Source: Gammaproteobacteria bacterium
GTDB taxonomy: Bacteria > Pseudomonadota > Gammaproteobacteria > PIWD01
NCBI GenBank assembly: GCA_003354005.1
Contig: PIWD01000012.1
Coordinates: 1 to 40,616, forward strand
Length of the DNA: 40,616 nucleotides
Reading direction: 5' to 3'
The position numbers and the translations under genes were made by a program. The notes under the pieces were generated by a model, which was not told the DNA's origin, made no database searches, and worked only from the letters and a program-made list of their open reading frames with translations. Numbering within the stretch: position 1 is the first letter of the stretch; each line of letters begins with the position of its first letter. Positions 14,668 through 22,540 of this stretch are shown piece after piece.

Positions 14668-17145
14668 TTAAAAAATGTCAGAAATCTTCTTCAGGGCTTT
14701 TCCAACACCGACCGCACTATTGTTGTTCGTCTTTTTGTTTTGAGCATCCGGCCAAGACATAAATTGCAACTTAAGCCGTGTTTCAAATCGACCTGGTGCT
14801 AAGTCTAAAACAACACCCAGTATTGTATAATACCCGCCGAGTCCCAACTTTGCTACAACTGAATGGCGCGAAGCGGGGTTGCCCAAACCAGGCAATGATG
14901 GATTTACATACACCAGAGCACCCGGGCGGAATAACCCATTACCTATCATGCGCACATCAGCATTGTACGGCAGTCTGATCCTGTCAACCACACTCTCTTG
15001 TGTTATAAATGACTCTTTCAAAAACTCCATATCTTGCTTGTTGAACTCAATCGACTTTATCAAACCTCTGTCTTGGCCAATGCTAAAATGGTAAATCCCG
15101 CTTTGCCCATCTTTCTTCATGTTCCCACGAAGCTCATCACTCGTTACACCAGTCACATAAATGAATAAATAATCCAGCAATTCGGTTGCCCTCGGATTTA
15201 CATTTTGAGGGATGCTGACATCAGCTATGTTAATTCGTTCTGGCCCAAATGGTCCTCTGATCTTTGAACCCTCTTTTTTGCCAGGAATTGTAATTGGTGC
15301 AAGACCCAAACTGACAAAGGGAGATTTGATACTTGACCCGGCATTGAAGCAATCTGAACCAAGTGCTGATAAGACCAGTTCTGTAACCAACTTCTGAACG
15401 AACACCTTAAAGGGCATTGAATCAACATCTGGCTTTGACACATTCTTGACCCACCATGCTGTGAATAAATCTAAGCTTATTGGGAGATCTGATAGATTAA
15501 CCGTAAATGACTCACCCAATTTTGGATCAACATATGTTATAGGGCCAAGCAAAACACGAAACCGTTTTTTAGTAACAGACGATGGAACAACACTCAATGC
15601 AGCGTCGATCAGGTCTCCCAAATAAAAATAAGAAAATGTGTATATGTCACCTTGTGTCGGCAATTTGGTTTCTGTGGCATTTTGATCTTCTGGGAACAGG
15701 CTGTGCAATATCTTTTCTGCAGTTTCTTTAACTAAACCTTTTTCTATTGTCTCCGAAAAATTTTCAAATGATGAAATGCCAACTTCGGGTTCTGATAAAA
15801 GCATCCTAGCCCAAAACTTTTTTGCAAACTGCGTTTTTTCAGACTCTGTTAATTTATCCCACTGCTCCTGAGTCAACTCAAGCTGTATAGTATCATCCAT
15901 CGTCCGAACAAATGTGTCAATTTGTGTTTTTGTTAATTCGAGGGAAAACAAACGACCGGCTTGATCCATTTGCTGCAAGAGGCGCCTGTGACGAATTCCA
16001 CGGCGGCTTTTTTGTTTCTTTTCAATATCTGTTACTGCTTCATCAACCCGTCTGCCAGCAGCGGCAATTGTTTGTTCTGTCTTATTCTCTGCTATGCTCG
16101 TGAGCTGACTGAACGCACCCTGGCCAAGTGTTGTCTTACCAATGTCAAAAATGGATGTTCTCCGGCCACTGATTTTTTCTTGTGAGCGCTTTAGTCCAAG
16201 CAAAGCGAGCCTATCCTTTTCTCTCTGCTCCTTCTCCTGGGGGCTCAACCCGAAAATATCTAAATCACGAGATTCAAGAACGCTCTCAATCCGCCCCTTG
16301 TATTCTAATGTTAATTCTATGGTCCCGTTTTGAGCGAAGTTTAATGTATGATTTACTAAATTCATCACAACTGTCAAATTTGATTTTTCTATTGCTGCTC
16401 TGGTATCTTTGTCAAATAATTCATGCGTTCTTGGGGGCAAGGACCAACCAACCAAAGCTTTGATTTCAAATAAATTCGGCTCATAAAATTGTGCAGCTGA
16501 TTGTGTTAAATTTTTTGTTCTAATTTTGGAATTAGGAGCCTTCGGAAGCATAATCAAATCCAAAGGGCTTGCTACTGTTGGATCATCTGATTTTCTTGTC
16601 AATTCTTCTATGTTCTGAAAATGCAGAACCAAAGTTGCTCTGTCTATTATGTCTATTTCTGCTGGTTGATTCCCCATAAATTCAAGTTCAAAGCTTTTGA
16701 TACCAACACCTGAACCTCTCCCCGATTTACTTGCTACAATTTGGCCTAGTTCATCTTGATCAATATAATCTTTAAATTTGAATTCAGGATCTGCTTTGAC
16801 TGTGACCCCGTCATCTTCATATACAACCTTGAATAATCTAATCTTTGGCACTAAAGCTGATACTTGTGCTGGTGTTAATTCAAACATAGGTTGCAAATCT
16901 CTTGCAACTATAAGTTTGTTCAACATGGTGCCGGGATCACCGTCTATCGGTGTAACATTCTCGTATGTTTGTTTTCTGTTGAAGTCTGCAAACTTCTTCC
17001 AAAAGGAAACCAAGTAACATTGCTCATTAAACCGACGAACGAACCTGTTCTCTAGTTTCTCCTGGTCTTGAAGCGAACGCTCTGTCAGATGTTTTATTGT
17101 GGGACCTATTGAATCAGTTAGGCCACTGAAAGGATTGTCAACCAT
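14668..17145 (-). CDS. Large tail/baseplate structural protein, unknown family
   Basis: An 825-residue protein beginning MVDNPFSGLTDSIGPTIKHL. The N-terminal half contains strands and the phrase EFMGNQPAEIDIIDRATLVL, the middle is charged and helical (QEKEQREKDRLALLG), and the C-terminal half has beta-rich segments ending in GLGGYYTILGVVLDLAPGRFETRLKLQF, a tail-protein-like closing domain. The position next to the gp53/LysM-like gene and the tape measure suggests a baseplate component. No catalytic motif is visible. The length is compatible with a baseplate wedge or hub-extension protein, but a specific T4 counterpart cannot be named. Confidence 0.65.
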   Translation of the reverse strand: MVDNPFSGLTDSIGPTIKHLTERSLQDQEKLENRFVRRFNEQCYLVSFWKKFADFNRKQTYENVTPIDGDPGTMLNKLIVARDLQPMFELTPAQVSALVPKIRLFKVVYEDDGVTVKADPEFKFKDYIDQDELGQIVASKSGRGSGVGIKSFELEFMGNQPAEIDIIDRATLVLHFQNIEELTRKSDDPTVASPLDLIMLPKAPNSKIRTKNLTQSAAQFYEPNLFEIKALVGWSLPPRTHELFDKDTRAAIEKSNLTVVMNLVNHTLNFAQNGTIELTLEYKGRIESVLESRDLDIFGLSPQEKEQREKDRLALLGLKRSQEKISGRRTSIFDIGKTTLGQGAFSQLTSIAENKTEQTIAAAGRRVDEAVTDIEKKQKSRRGIRHRRLLQQMDQAGRLFSLELTKTQIDTFVRTMDDTIQLELTQEQWDKLTESEKTQFAKKFWARMLLSEPEVGISSFENFSETIEKGLVKETAEKILHSLFPEDQNATETKLPTQGDIYTFSYFYLGDLIDAALSVVPSSVTKKRFRVLLGPITYVDPKLGESFTVNLSDLPISLDLFTAWWVKNVSKPDVDSMPFKVFVQKLVTELVLSALGSDCFNAGSSIKSPFVSLGLAPITIPGKKEGSKIRGPFGPERINIADVSIPQNVNPRATELLDYLFIYVTGVTSDELRGNMKKDGQSGIYHFSIGQDRGLIKSIEFNKQDMEFLKESFITQESVVDRIRLPYNADVRMIGNGLFRPGALVYVNPSLPGLGNPASRHSVVAKLGLGGYYTILGVVLDLAPGRFETRLKLQFMSWPDAQNKKTNNNSAVGVGKALKKISDIF

Positions 17146-17481
17146 TTATAGCCCCAACAATATAAGAACTTTGTCCAAGGGAAGTGGCACATATATAACC
17201 TCCCCAAGTTCAACATGAGCCTCTGTTGGCTTTCTGTTAAACCAAGCAATGATATCCCATCTCGTTGCATCACCATAATAATCATGCGCAAGTTTATAGA
17301 ACCTATCACCAACTGACCATATCTTAGAACGCAAAGTCAATTCAGCAATTTCTTCACTTGTTGGGTGCCTTAAGCGAGGTGTTTTGTACTGCCTTATGAA
17401 ATTCACCCCACGTTCCTTGAATAAATTCGCATACAGAGGGTGGTCGTTAATTGCAATAACTTTGTTTTCATATCTAGACAT
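17146..17481 (-). CDS. LysM-like baseplate wedge protein (gp53-type)
   Basis: A 111-residue protein with a LysM-like fold in its C-terminal half: WSVGDRFYKLAHDYYGDATRWDIIAWFNRKP, followed by the closing ELGEVIYVPLP. This matches T4 gp53 and tail protein X, which sit in the baseplate. Its ATG shares one base with the stop of the upstream gene (TAATG), and its stop is directly followed by the ATG of the 825-residue structural gene. Confidence 0.78.
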   Translation of the reverse strand: MSRYENKVIAINDHPLYANLFKERGVNFIRQYKTPRLRHPTSEEIAELTLRSKIWSVGDRFYKLAHDYYGDATRWDIIAWFNRKPTEAHVELGEVIYVPLPLDKVLILLGL

Positions 17482-18329
17482 TATAGGAAGGTGCCTTTAA
17501 TCACTGTGTTCTTAGCTGCTTCTTTGATTGCGGGGTTGCTGCTTTTTGCAGCTGGCACATTATCACCGCCTTCACCCTTGCGGCATACCGTAAAATGACG
17601 TTTGCCTGAAGTCTGATCATCTATTCCATAGGGCCAACGCTCACCGGCTTTAGAGCGCCACTTTGAACCAACCCAACCTAAAGGATGTGTGTGCAACACT
17701 GTAAAGTTGCAACTTAATGAAATCGACTTAGGATAAGCGGCTGGTCCACCGGCGCCCGCAGCATGCTGGAATCCTGATCGAGTCGGTGGTCTCTTATCTG
17801 ATTGACCTGGGGAACCTATGACATCGAAAAACCCTTCATCAAAATTAGGCGACCAATCAAACCCACCAACATAACCTAACAAACCAGCGTTTGATGCCCT
17901 TATGCCATCGCCGGCTTTTGTAGCATCCCGGATCCAATTCGCAAACTTAATCTTTATTAGAGGCGAGCCAGAGATTGTGTTCCCGTTGTCAGCTTCTTCG
18001 TATGTGGGATAGAGCATGGCGAGCAAATGCTCGACAGCATGCATATTGTCCATCGCCTCAAAGTGATCAATTGAGGTAGTTTCCCAACTTAGAGAAATAA
18101 CCCTCTTTGTGCGTTCAAATGTCCCAATTGGATCGTTGCGACCATAAACAGACTCTTCGTTCCAGCTTGATTGAAATGAATCCTTGAAAGCTGTGATGAA
18201 AGCTTTGAAAGCAATGCACTTACCAGTGGCCACTGCATGAAAATCAATAAAAAGCTTCTTTTGGTTCGCGAGAGATGATTCACCAGATATATCTCGCCAA
18301 GTCTCTTTGTGCCTATGATTATTCCCCAT
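17481..18329 (-). CDS. Baseplate/tail-tube-initiator-like protein
   Basis: A 282-residue protein. The segment FKAFITAFKDSFQSSWNEES then VYGRNDPIGTFERTKRVISLSWE resembles a family of contractile-tail baseplate proteins that nucleate the tail tube (gp48/gp54-like role). The motif SPLIKIKFANWI and a Gly/Ala/Pro-rich loop follow. Function is inferred from its place between tape measure and the gp53-like gene, with one-base overlaps on both sides. Confidence 0.6.
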   Translation of the reverse strand: MGNNHRHKETWRDISGESSLANQKKLFIDFHAVATGKCIAFKAFITAFKDSFQSSWNEESVYGRNDPIGTFERTKRVISLSWETTSIDHFEAMDNMHAVEHLLAMLYPTYEEADNGNTISGSPLIKIKFANWIRDATKAGDGIRASNAGLLGYVGGFDWSPNFDEGFFDVIGSPGQSDKRPPTRSGFQHAAGAGGPAAYPKSISLSCNFTVLHTHPLGWVGSKWRSKAGERWPYGIDDQTSGKRHFTVCRKGEGGDNVPAAKSSNPAIKEAAKNTVIKGTFL

Positions 18330-20833
18330 TAAACAACCCTCACGTTATGCTTACGATTCAAGTATCCCTCAACAACTCTTCCAACCTCGCGCCCGTCCAT
18401 TTCCATAATTGTCGGTCCGCTAGATCGATCACTCAAAGAATCTAACTTCATAACAAGCTTATTTATTGCCGTGGCGAGCTCGCTGTTGTTCGGTTGATTG
18501 ATGGTAGAAGTTGTGGTTTTTTCTGTTGATGAACTAATCAGTTTTTCAGTATTTTGATTATTTATCACGCTTGAACCTGGCGGCAGTGTTACCAATTCTG
18601 GTCCGCGCTCGCCGACCATGGCTAATCCGCCACCGAAGTTATCAACGCCGCCTGCGAAGCTGGGGACCCAACCGGTCAAAAAGTCCCATGCCCCAGTCGC
18701 CATACCTTTGAGGTCATTCCACAACAATCTGAAGCCTGCGCGAATATCATCCCACCATGCTTCTAAGCTTGCTATAATTGGCTCAAGATTGAAAGCTTCT
18801 TTTATGTCGTTCCACAACAGCCTAGCGCCTGTGCTTATATCATCCCAGTTCTTCTTGAATGATGTATAAAGAAAATACATTGAAGCAGCAGCTGCAGCAA
18901 CCATCAAACCCAAAGGAGTGAAGACTGAGCCAATAAGCCATAGAATGCTCTTTCCGAAGACCAAAATGCCCTTCCCAACCGAAACGAACTTGGCTGCCAG
19001 GCCACCAGAGCCAACCAAGAAAAGGCCAGCGGCTGAAGCGCCCTTTTTGATGCCGCCCCATAGTTTGCTTAGTATGCCGCCGGTCTTCTTTGCTTGGTCG
19101 CCGACGCCTCCGAGGCAACCTGTGCTAGTAGAACAAAATGCTTCTGTCGCTTTAGTCACAGTTGTCATAAGAGCACTTATTTGAGCAAAACGCCTCATTG
19201 CTGTTACAGCTCGAAAAACTGCAGGACCGAAGAGAACAAGTGCCGTTATCCCAGCATAAATGTACTTTGTTGACTCTTTATTAACACCAATGAACTCTCT
19301 GAACCCCTCAATGCCGCCCTTTAGCCACTTAAGCATCTCTGTGATGCCTGGTGTCATTTCTAAGAAAATATTCGCAATATCACGCATTACCAATTTCATC
19401 TTGAGGAATACAGTTTGGCTCGATCTTACCTGTGCCTCCAGGTCTTTTTGCGTCTTTATGTTGTTTGAACGAGCGTGCAAGTTCTTATTGAGCTCTGCAG
19501 TATTTTGATTAAACAATTTACTTGCTTCGCTCACTGTTAGATTGAGCCGCTTCGCGATTCCCTTACGTTGCCAACGATCAAGTTGATTAAATGATTGACC
19601 TGATGCATCCATAGCACCCTTTATGAGTTTGATTCTTTCTTCTTCATTAGCTGATAGTAACTGAATCGTATTAAGGTATGGCCCACTGAGGAAAGCATTT
19701 AAGCTCATCGCTGCTTTCGCAGCGCCCTCGAAAGTATCAAACTGTTCGACGAACCCTATCAATTTACCAATCTCTATACCTGTTGTCTTGGCTGTTGCTG
19801 CAATTGATTTAAGCGCCGATACCACGGCAGGTCCTGTTCGTCCTGTTATATCAAAAACTCTTTCAAATGCTTCTGCCAATACATTAGGGGCCACCGCGAT
19901 ATCAATAGCAAACCCAGCTAACTCTCTCTGCAAACTTATTGATTCTTCGTTTGTCAATTCCATAGCTCTAGTAGCTATATCAAAGTTTCTTGCTGTTACT
20001 CCAACGTCCACGCCAAGCTTGTTAAGAACGACGGCCAAAGAGTGCATCTCACCCGATACAAGCGGCATTGTTTTTCTGATAGAACTAAACTTACTCATTT
20101 GATCAAATAAAGAGCGCATCGCAGGTTCAAGTTCTTCTGCAGTCAAGACAATATCACCCAATCCAACACGAGTATCTTCCAGCATTTTCATGTATTCATC
20201 GCCCGTGCCTGTTGCCATTGAAAAACTCTGAGTGGCATTGTCCAAATCAGTCACAAGTTCTTTGATTGTAAACAATAAAGCACCTGGCATCGCCCACTTA
20301 GCGATTTTAGAACCGATAGAGCCTGCCGCATCCTTCATTGCAAACAACAATGTTCTTGTTTTTGCTAAAGATTTGTTTTGTAACTTAAGTTTCAAATAAT
20401 AACCAGAAGCAGTCTTTCCTAGATCTGTAGAGAGATTAAGAATCTCTTGCATGTTCTTTTGGTGCTTTTTTAGAGTCTTTGTTTGTCTTATCAGAACTTC
20501 TAGTTCTTCCGCGAACACTTTTGCTTGCTCTGTGGTAAGCTCTCCCTTCTTTTGAGTTAATAGGATTTCTTCTTTTTTCCTCTTCAAAAGCAAAGTTGCG
20601 ACGTCTGCTCGCTTTTTAATGCTCTCCAAATGATCGCTTTCTTCATCTGCAAGCTTAACTTCGATTTTGAGCTCCTGCTCCTTGAGATCCAACTCCTGCT
20701 TTATTAATGCAGCACTTTTCTCTAAAACAGCAGCTTGTTTTTCTGTTAGTTGGCGCGATTCCTCAATCTTGGCGTTGAGCTTCTCCAACGCTGTTACCAT
20801 TTCTTGCACTTCTTTTGCTGTGGGGTTTGCCAT
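18329..20833 (-). CDS. Tail tape measure protein
   Basis: An 834-residue protein that sets tail length and passes through the tube into the host envelope. The first about 165 residues are charged coiled-coil (EKLNAKIEESRQLTEKQAAVL and beyond). The middle has hydrophobic stretches, including AGITALVLFGPAVFRAV and FTPLGLMVAAAAASMYFLY. The C-terminal region has the FAGGVDNFGGGLAMVGERGPELV type sequence followed by LPPGSSV, which is widely seen in tape measure proteins. It lies just downstream of the chaperone pair and a hairpin, as expected. Confidence 0.88.
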   Translation of the reverse strand: MANPTAKEVQEMVTALEKLNAKIEESRQLTEKQAAVLEKSAALIKQELDLKEQELKIEVKLADEESDHLESIKKRADVATLLLKRKKEEILLTQKKGELTTEQAKVFAEELEVLIRQTKTLKKHQKNMQEILNLSTDLGKTASGYYLKLKLQNKSLAKTRTLLFAMKDAAGSIGSKIAKWAMPGALLFTIKELVTDLDNATQSFSMATGTGDEYMKMLEDTRVGLGDIVLTAEELEPAMRSLFDQMSKFSSIRKTMPLVSGEMHSLAVVLNKLGVDVGVTARNFDIATRAMELTNEESISLQRELAGFAIDIAVAPNVLAEAFERVFDITGRTGPAVVSALKSIAATAKTTGIEIGKLIGFVEQFDTFEGAAKAAMSLNAFLSGPYLNTIQLLSANEEERIKLIKGAMDASGQSFNQLDRWQRKGIAKRLNLTVSEASKLFNQNTAELNKNLHARSNNIKTQKDLEAQVRSSQTVFLKMKLVMRDIANIFLEMTPGITEMLKWLKGGIEGFREFIGVNKESTKYIYAGITALVLFGPAVFRAVTAMRRFAQISALMTTVTKATEAFCSTSTGCLGGVGDQAKKTGGILSKLWGGIKKGASAAGLFLVGSGGLAAKFVSVGKGILVFGKSILWLIGSVFTPLGLMVAAAAASMYFLYTSFKKNWDDISTGARLLWNDIKEAFNLEPIIASLEAWWDDIRAGFRLLWNDLKGMATGAWDFLTGWVPSFAGGVDNFGGGLAMVGERGPELVTLPPGSSVINNQNTEKLISSSTEKTTTSTINQPNNSELATAINKLVMKLDSLSDRSSGPTIMEMDGREVGRVVEGYLNRKHNVRVV

Positions 20834-20862
20834 ATCTCAATAATTAGAATTTGATAATGAAA

Positions 20863-20882
20863 AGGCCAGCTGGTGCTGGCCT
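20863..20882 (-). terminator. Hairpin between chaperone and tape measure genes
   Basis: An 8-bp perfect stem (AGGCCAGC/GCTGGCCT) with a TGGT-type loop is followed on the minus strand by a short T-run (TTTTCATT). It may be a weak terminator or attenuator that lowers tape measure expression relative to the tail tube and chaperone genes. Confidence 0.45.
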
Positions 20883-20888
20883 GGAGGG

Positions 20889-21152
20889 TTAATGTTTTTT
20901 AGGCTTTCTTGCTTCTTCTTCGTCTTCGCGTTGCTTGCTTGTTCTCATCAAGAACCACTTCCTTAATCGTATTGGAAGATTGTAAGCTTCTTGAAAGCTC
21001 CAATTGCCATAATACTTCAAAAGAAACAGCTGTTCATATACATTTTCTATTACTTCATCTGTAATATTAAAGAATCTTTCAAAAATGTCACTTTGGCCAA
21101 AAAAAGCCGACCGTAATCGGGACCTCAACCTCCTCTTCATAAGAGCAATCAT
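20889..21152 (-). CDS. Tail assembly chaperone second part (frameshift-fused or separate)
   Basis: The frame of 87 codons overlaps the end of the gene at 21088 by 65 bases in the +1 frame. The part beyond the overlap reads FGQSDIFERFFNITDEVIENVYEQLFLLKYYGNW and ends with PIRLRKWFLMR and a charged tail, a helical pattern that fits the T part of a tail assembly chaperone. It stands just before the tape measure gene, where phages usually encode the G/GT pair. No good independent start is seen near the end of the first gene, while a 7-T run (21099-21105) lies right at the overlap. Either a +1 (or -2) ribosomal frameshift makes a fused protein, or it starts internally at 21152 where no proper ribosome-binding site precedes. 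Confidence 0.6.
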   Translation of the reverse strand: MIALMKRRLRSRLRSAFFGQSDIFERFFNITDEVIENVYEQLFLLKYYGNWSFQEAYNLPIRLRKWFLMRTSKQREDEEEARKPKKH

Positions 21153-21927
21153 TACAGCTGAACCAATGTTTCATTTCAACACTTGGCATTATTGTTTTGT
21201 ACAAAGCACGAAGATGTTTTGCATCCCACGCCGGCATACTTTCGATAAAAGAGCCAATTGTGTTTGGATCTGTTGAACCTTGAACTGAAACAATTATGCG
21301 ACGGAATTGGTTTGTTAGCAAAGCCTCTTCCCTGCCTCTTTTTTTGTTCATTTTAGCACTTTCTGCGAGCCAGTTCTCGTCCCCCAAGAACATAGGACGT
21401 ACACCAAGGGTCACCTGAGATCGGGGCAATTCAAGGTAAAAAACCCCATCTTTTTCTTCCACGTCAAGCGCAGACAAATCTGGTAATTCCTCGTGAGTTG
21501 CCTTTTCTAAATCAAAAGTGATTTTGTGTTGCGTGTCACAATTGGGGCAGGAAAGTTGCACATCATAATCTGCACCATAACCTGTGATTCTGGCTTTAAC
21601 CATAATTGCGTCTCTGTCGCCAACGTAAAGATCGTGGACTTGGATTCTTTGATCGATTATGATGTTTTGAAGAAGACGATCAATGACGATTCCTCTCTTA
21701 ATGAGTGCTTGAGAGCTGAGAATATCTTCATCCTTAGCTGTCATAAACCGGATTTCAATTGCGCCTTCAGATAGAGGATGGCCTGGGGAATAGAAAAGAC
21801 CCTTTGAAGGAAGGTCCACAAACTCTGTTTGACTCGGAAAATCTAATTGTGCCTTCTTTTGAAATTGTGGTGGTGTAGGTGGGGGATTGCCCGCTTGGGG
21901 CAGCCGATCAGCGTTATTTCTTGTCAT
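21088..21927 (-). CDS. Tail assembly chaperone / gp26-like hub protein
   Basis: A 279-residue protein. The N-terminal part is Pro/Gln-rich; then DLPSKGLFYSPGHPLSEG and IEIRFMTAKDEDILSSQALIK follow, a signature of the T4 gp26-like family. Two Cys-x2-Cys pairs (CPNC near residue 130 and CNDC near the C-terminus) look like a zinc-binding unit. Its position before the tape measure gene and the overlapping second frame at its 3' end suggest it acts as the G-like tail assembly chaperone. The 0-frame stop is at 21088 just after the T-run. Confidence 0.68.
   Translation of the reverse strand: MTRNNADRLPQAGNPPPTPPQFQKKAQLDFPSQTEFVDLPSKGLFYSPGHPLSEGAIEIRFMTAKDEDILSSQALIKRGIVIDRLLQNIIIDQRIQVHDLYVGDRDAIMVKARITGYGADYDVQLSCPNCDTQHKITFDLEKATHEELPDLSALDVEEKDGVFYLELPRSQVTLGVRPMFLGDENWLAESAKMNKKRGREEALLTNQFRRIIVSVQGSTDPNTIGSFIESMPAWDAKHLRALYKTIMPSVEMKHWFSCNDCSYEEEVEVPITVGFFWPK
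21099..21105 (-). promoter_or_regulatory. Candidate +1/-2 frameshift site (T7 run)
   Basis: On the minus strand the sequence GGCTTTTTTTGG lies 9 codons before the end of the overlap. In frame 0 it reads G-F-F-W; one base on, it reads A-F-F-G-Q-S-D-I-F and continues for 64 codons as the chaperone second part. The frame relation is +1, so a classical -1 slip would not give the fusion. Confidence 0.4.
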
Positions 21928-21946
21928 TTATAACCTCTTGTGTTAT

Positions 21947-22501
21947 TTAAGCGATTCGTGGTGGGTCACCTTGGGCGCGGGAGTAGACAGGGCTAGTTGC
22001 TTTGATTGTGGCCCAGTCGTAGCGGAAAGTGAGCTCAAGATCAATAAAAGCATCCTCGGCCATATTAAGCTCGCCAAATTTAACTTCCTTGATCCAAGGA
22101 TTATGAAGCGTCCATGTCTCAACTATTTCTGCATTTATACCTAATTGATCAATTTTAATATTGCCACCGACAGCAGCAACCCCTTGAGCTTTTGATGGAG
22201 CAGCTGGGATTTGATCGGGGCCAACCTTTTCAGGAGAAATATAGCCCGAATCAGTTAGCAGTTTCATCATTGTAGCTGAAGCGTCTGGGTTGATAGGATC
22301 AACAATCACCATTGTAATTGGCTCCCAAGTCACTACGCCAGGGTAATAAAATTCATAAGATAGATATCTGTGTGGAATTTCTGACAAAGCATAGCTTGGT
22401 TTTGTCATACTCTTCATGATAAACTGTGGTGCCCCACGAAATGAGCACTGCCAAAGAAAAGATCTTTTGGGTTCGATTGCGGCATTTGCCCAAAATGGCA
22501 T
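21947..22501 (-). CDS. Tail tube protein
   Basis: A 184-residue protein with the tail tube signature: an early KRSFLWQCSFRG, KSMTKPSYAL, then YEFYYPGVVTWEPITMVIVDP, and near the end VETWTLHNPWIKEVKFGELNM followed by LTFRYDWA. It would polymerise into the inner tube around the tape measure and inside the sheath. It is directly downstream of the sheath gene (40-base gap) in the usual sheath-tube order. Confidence 0.9.
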   Translation of the reverse strand: MPFWANAAIEPKRSFLWQCSFRGAPQFIMKSMTKPSYALSEIPHRYLSYEFYYPGVVTWEPITMVIVDPINPDASATMMKLLTDSGYISPEKVGPDQIPAAPSKAQGVAAVGGNIKIDQLGINAEIVETWTLHNPWIKEVKFGELNMAEDAFIDLELTFRYDWATIKATSPVYSRAQGDPPRIA

Positions 22502-22540
22502 GGTTATAGGTCTCCTGTTCTTTTATAAGTAGTCAACCGC

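Noticed and set aside
22502-22540. T4-type late promoter candidates (TATAAAAG between sheath and tube, and TATTTATT-like sequences near 40017 and 27719)
   Set aside because: They do not match each other or the T4 late consensus well enough, and AT-rich 8-mers are expected by chance here.
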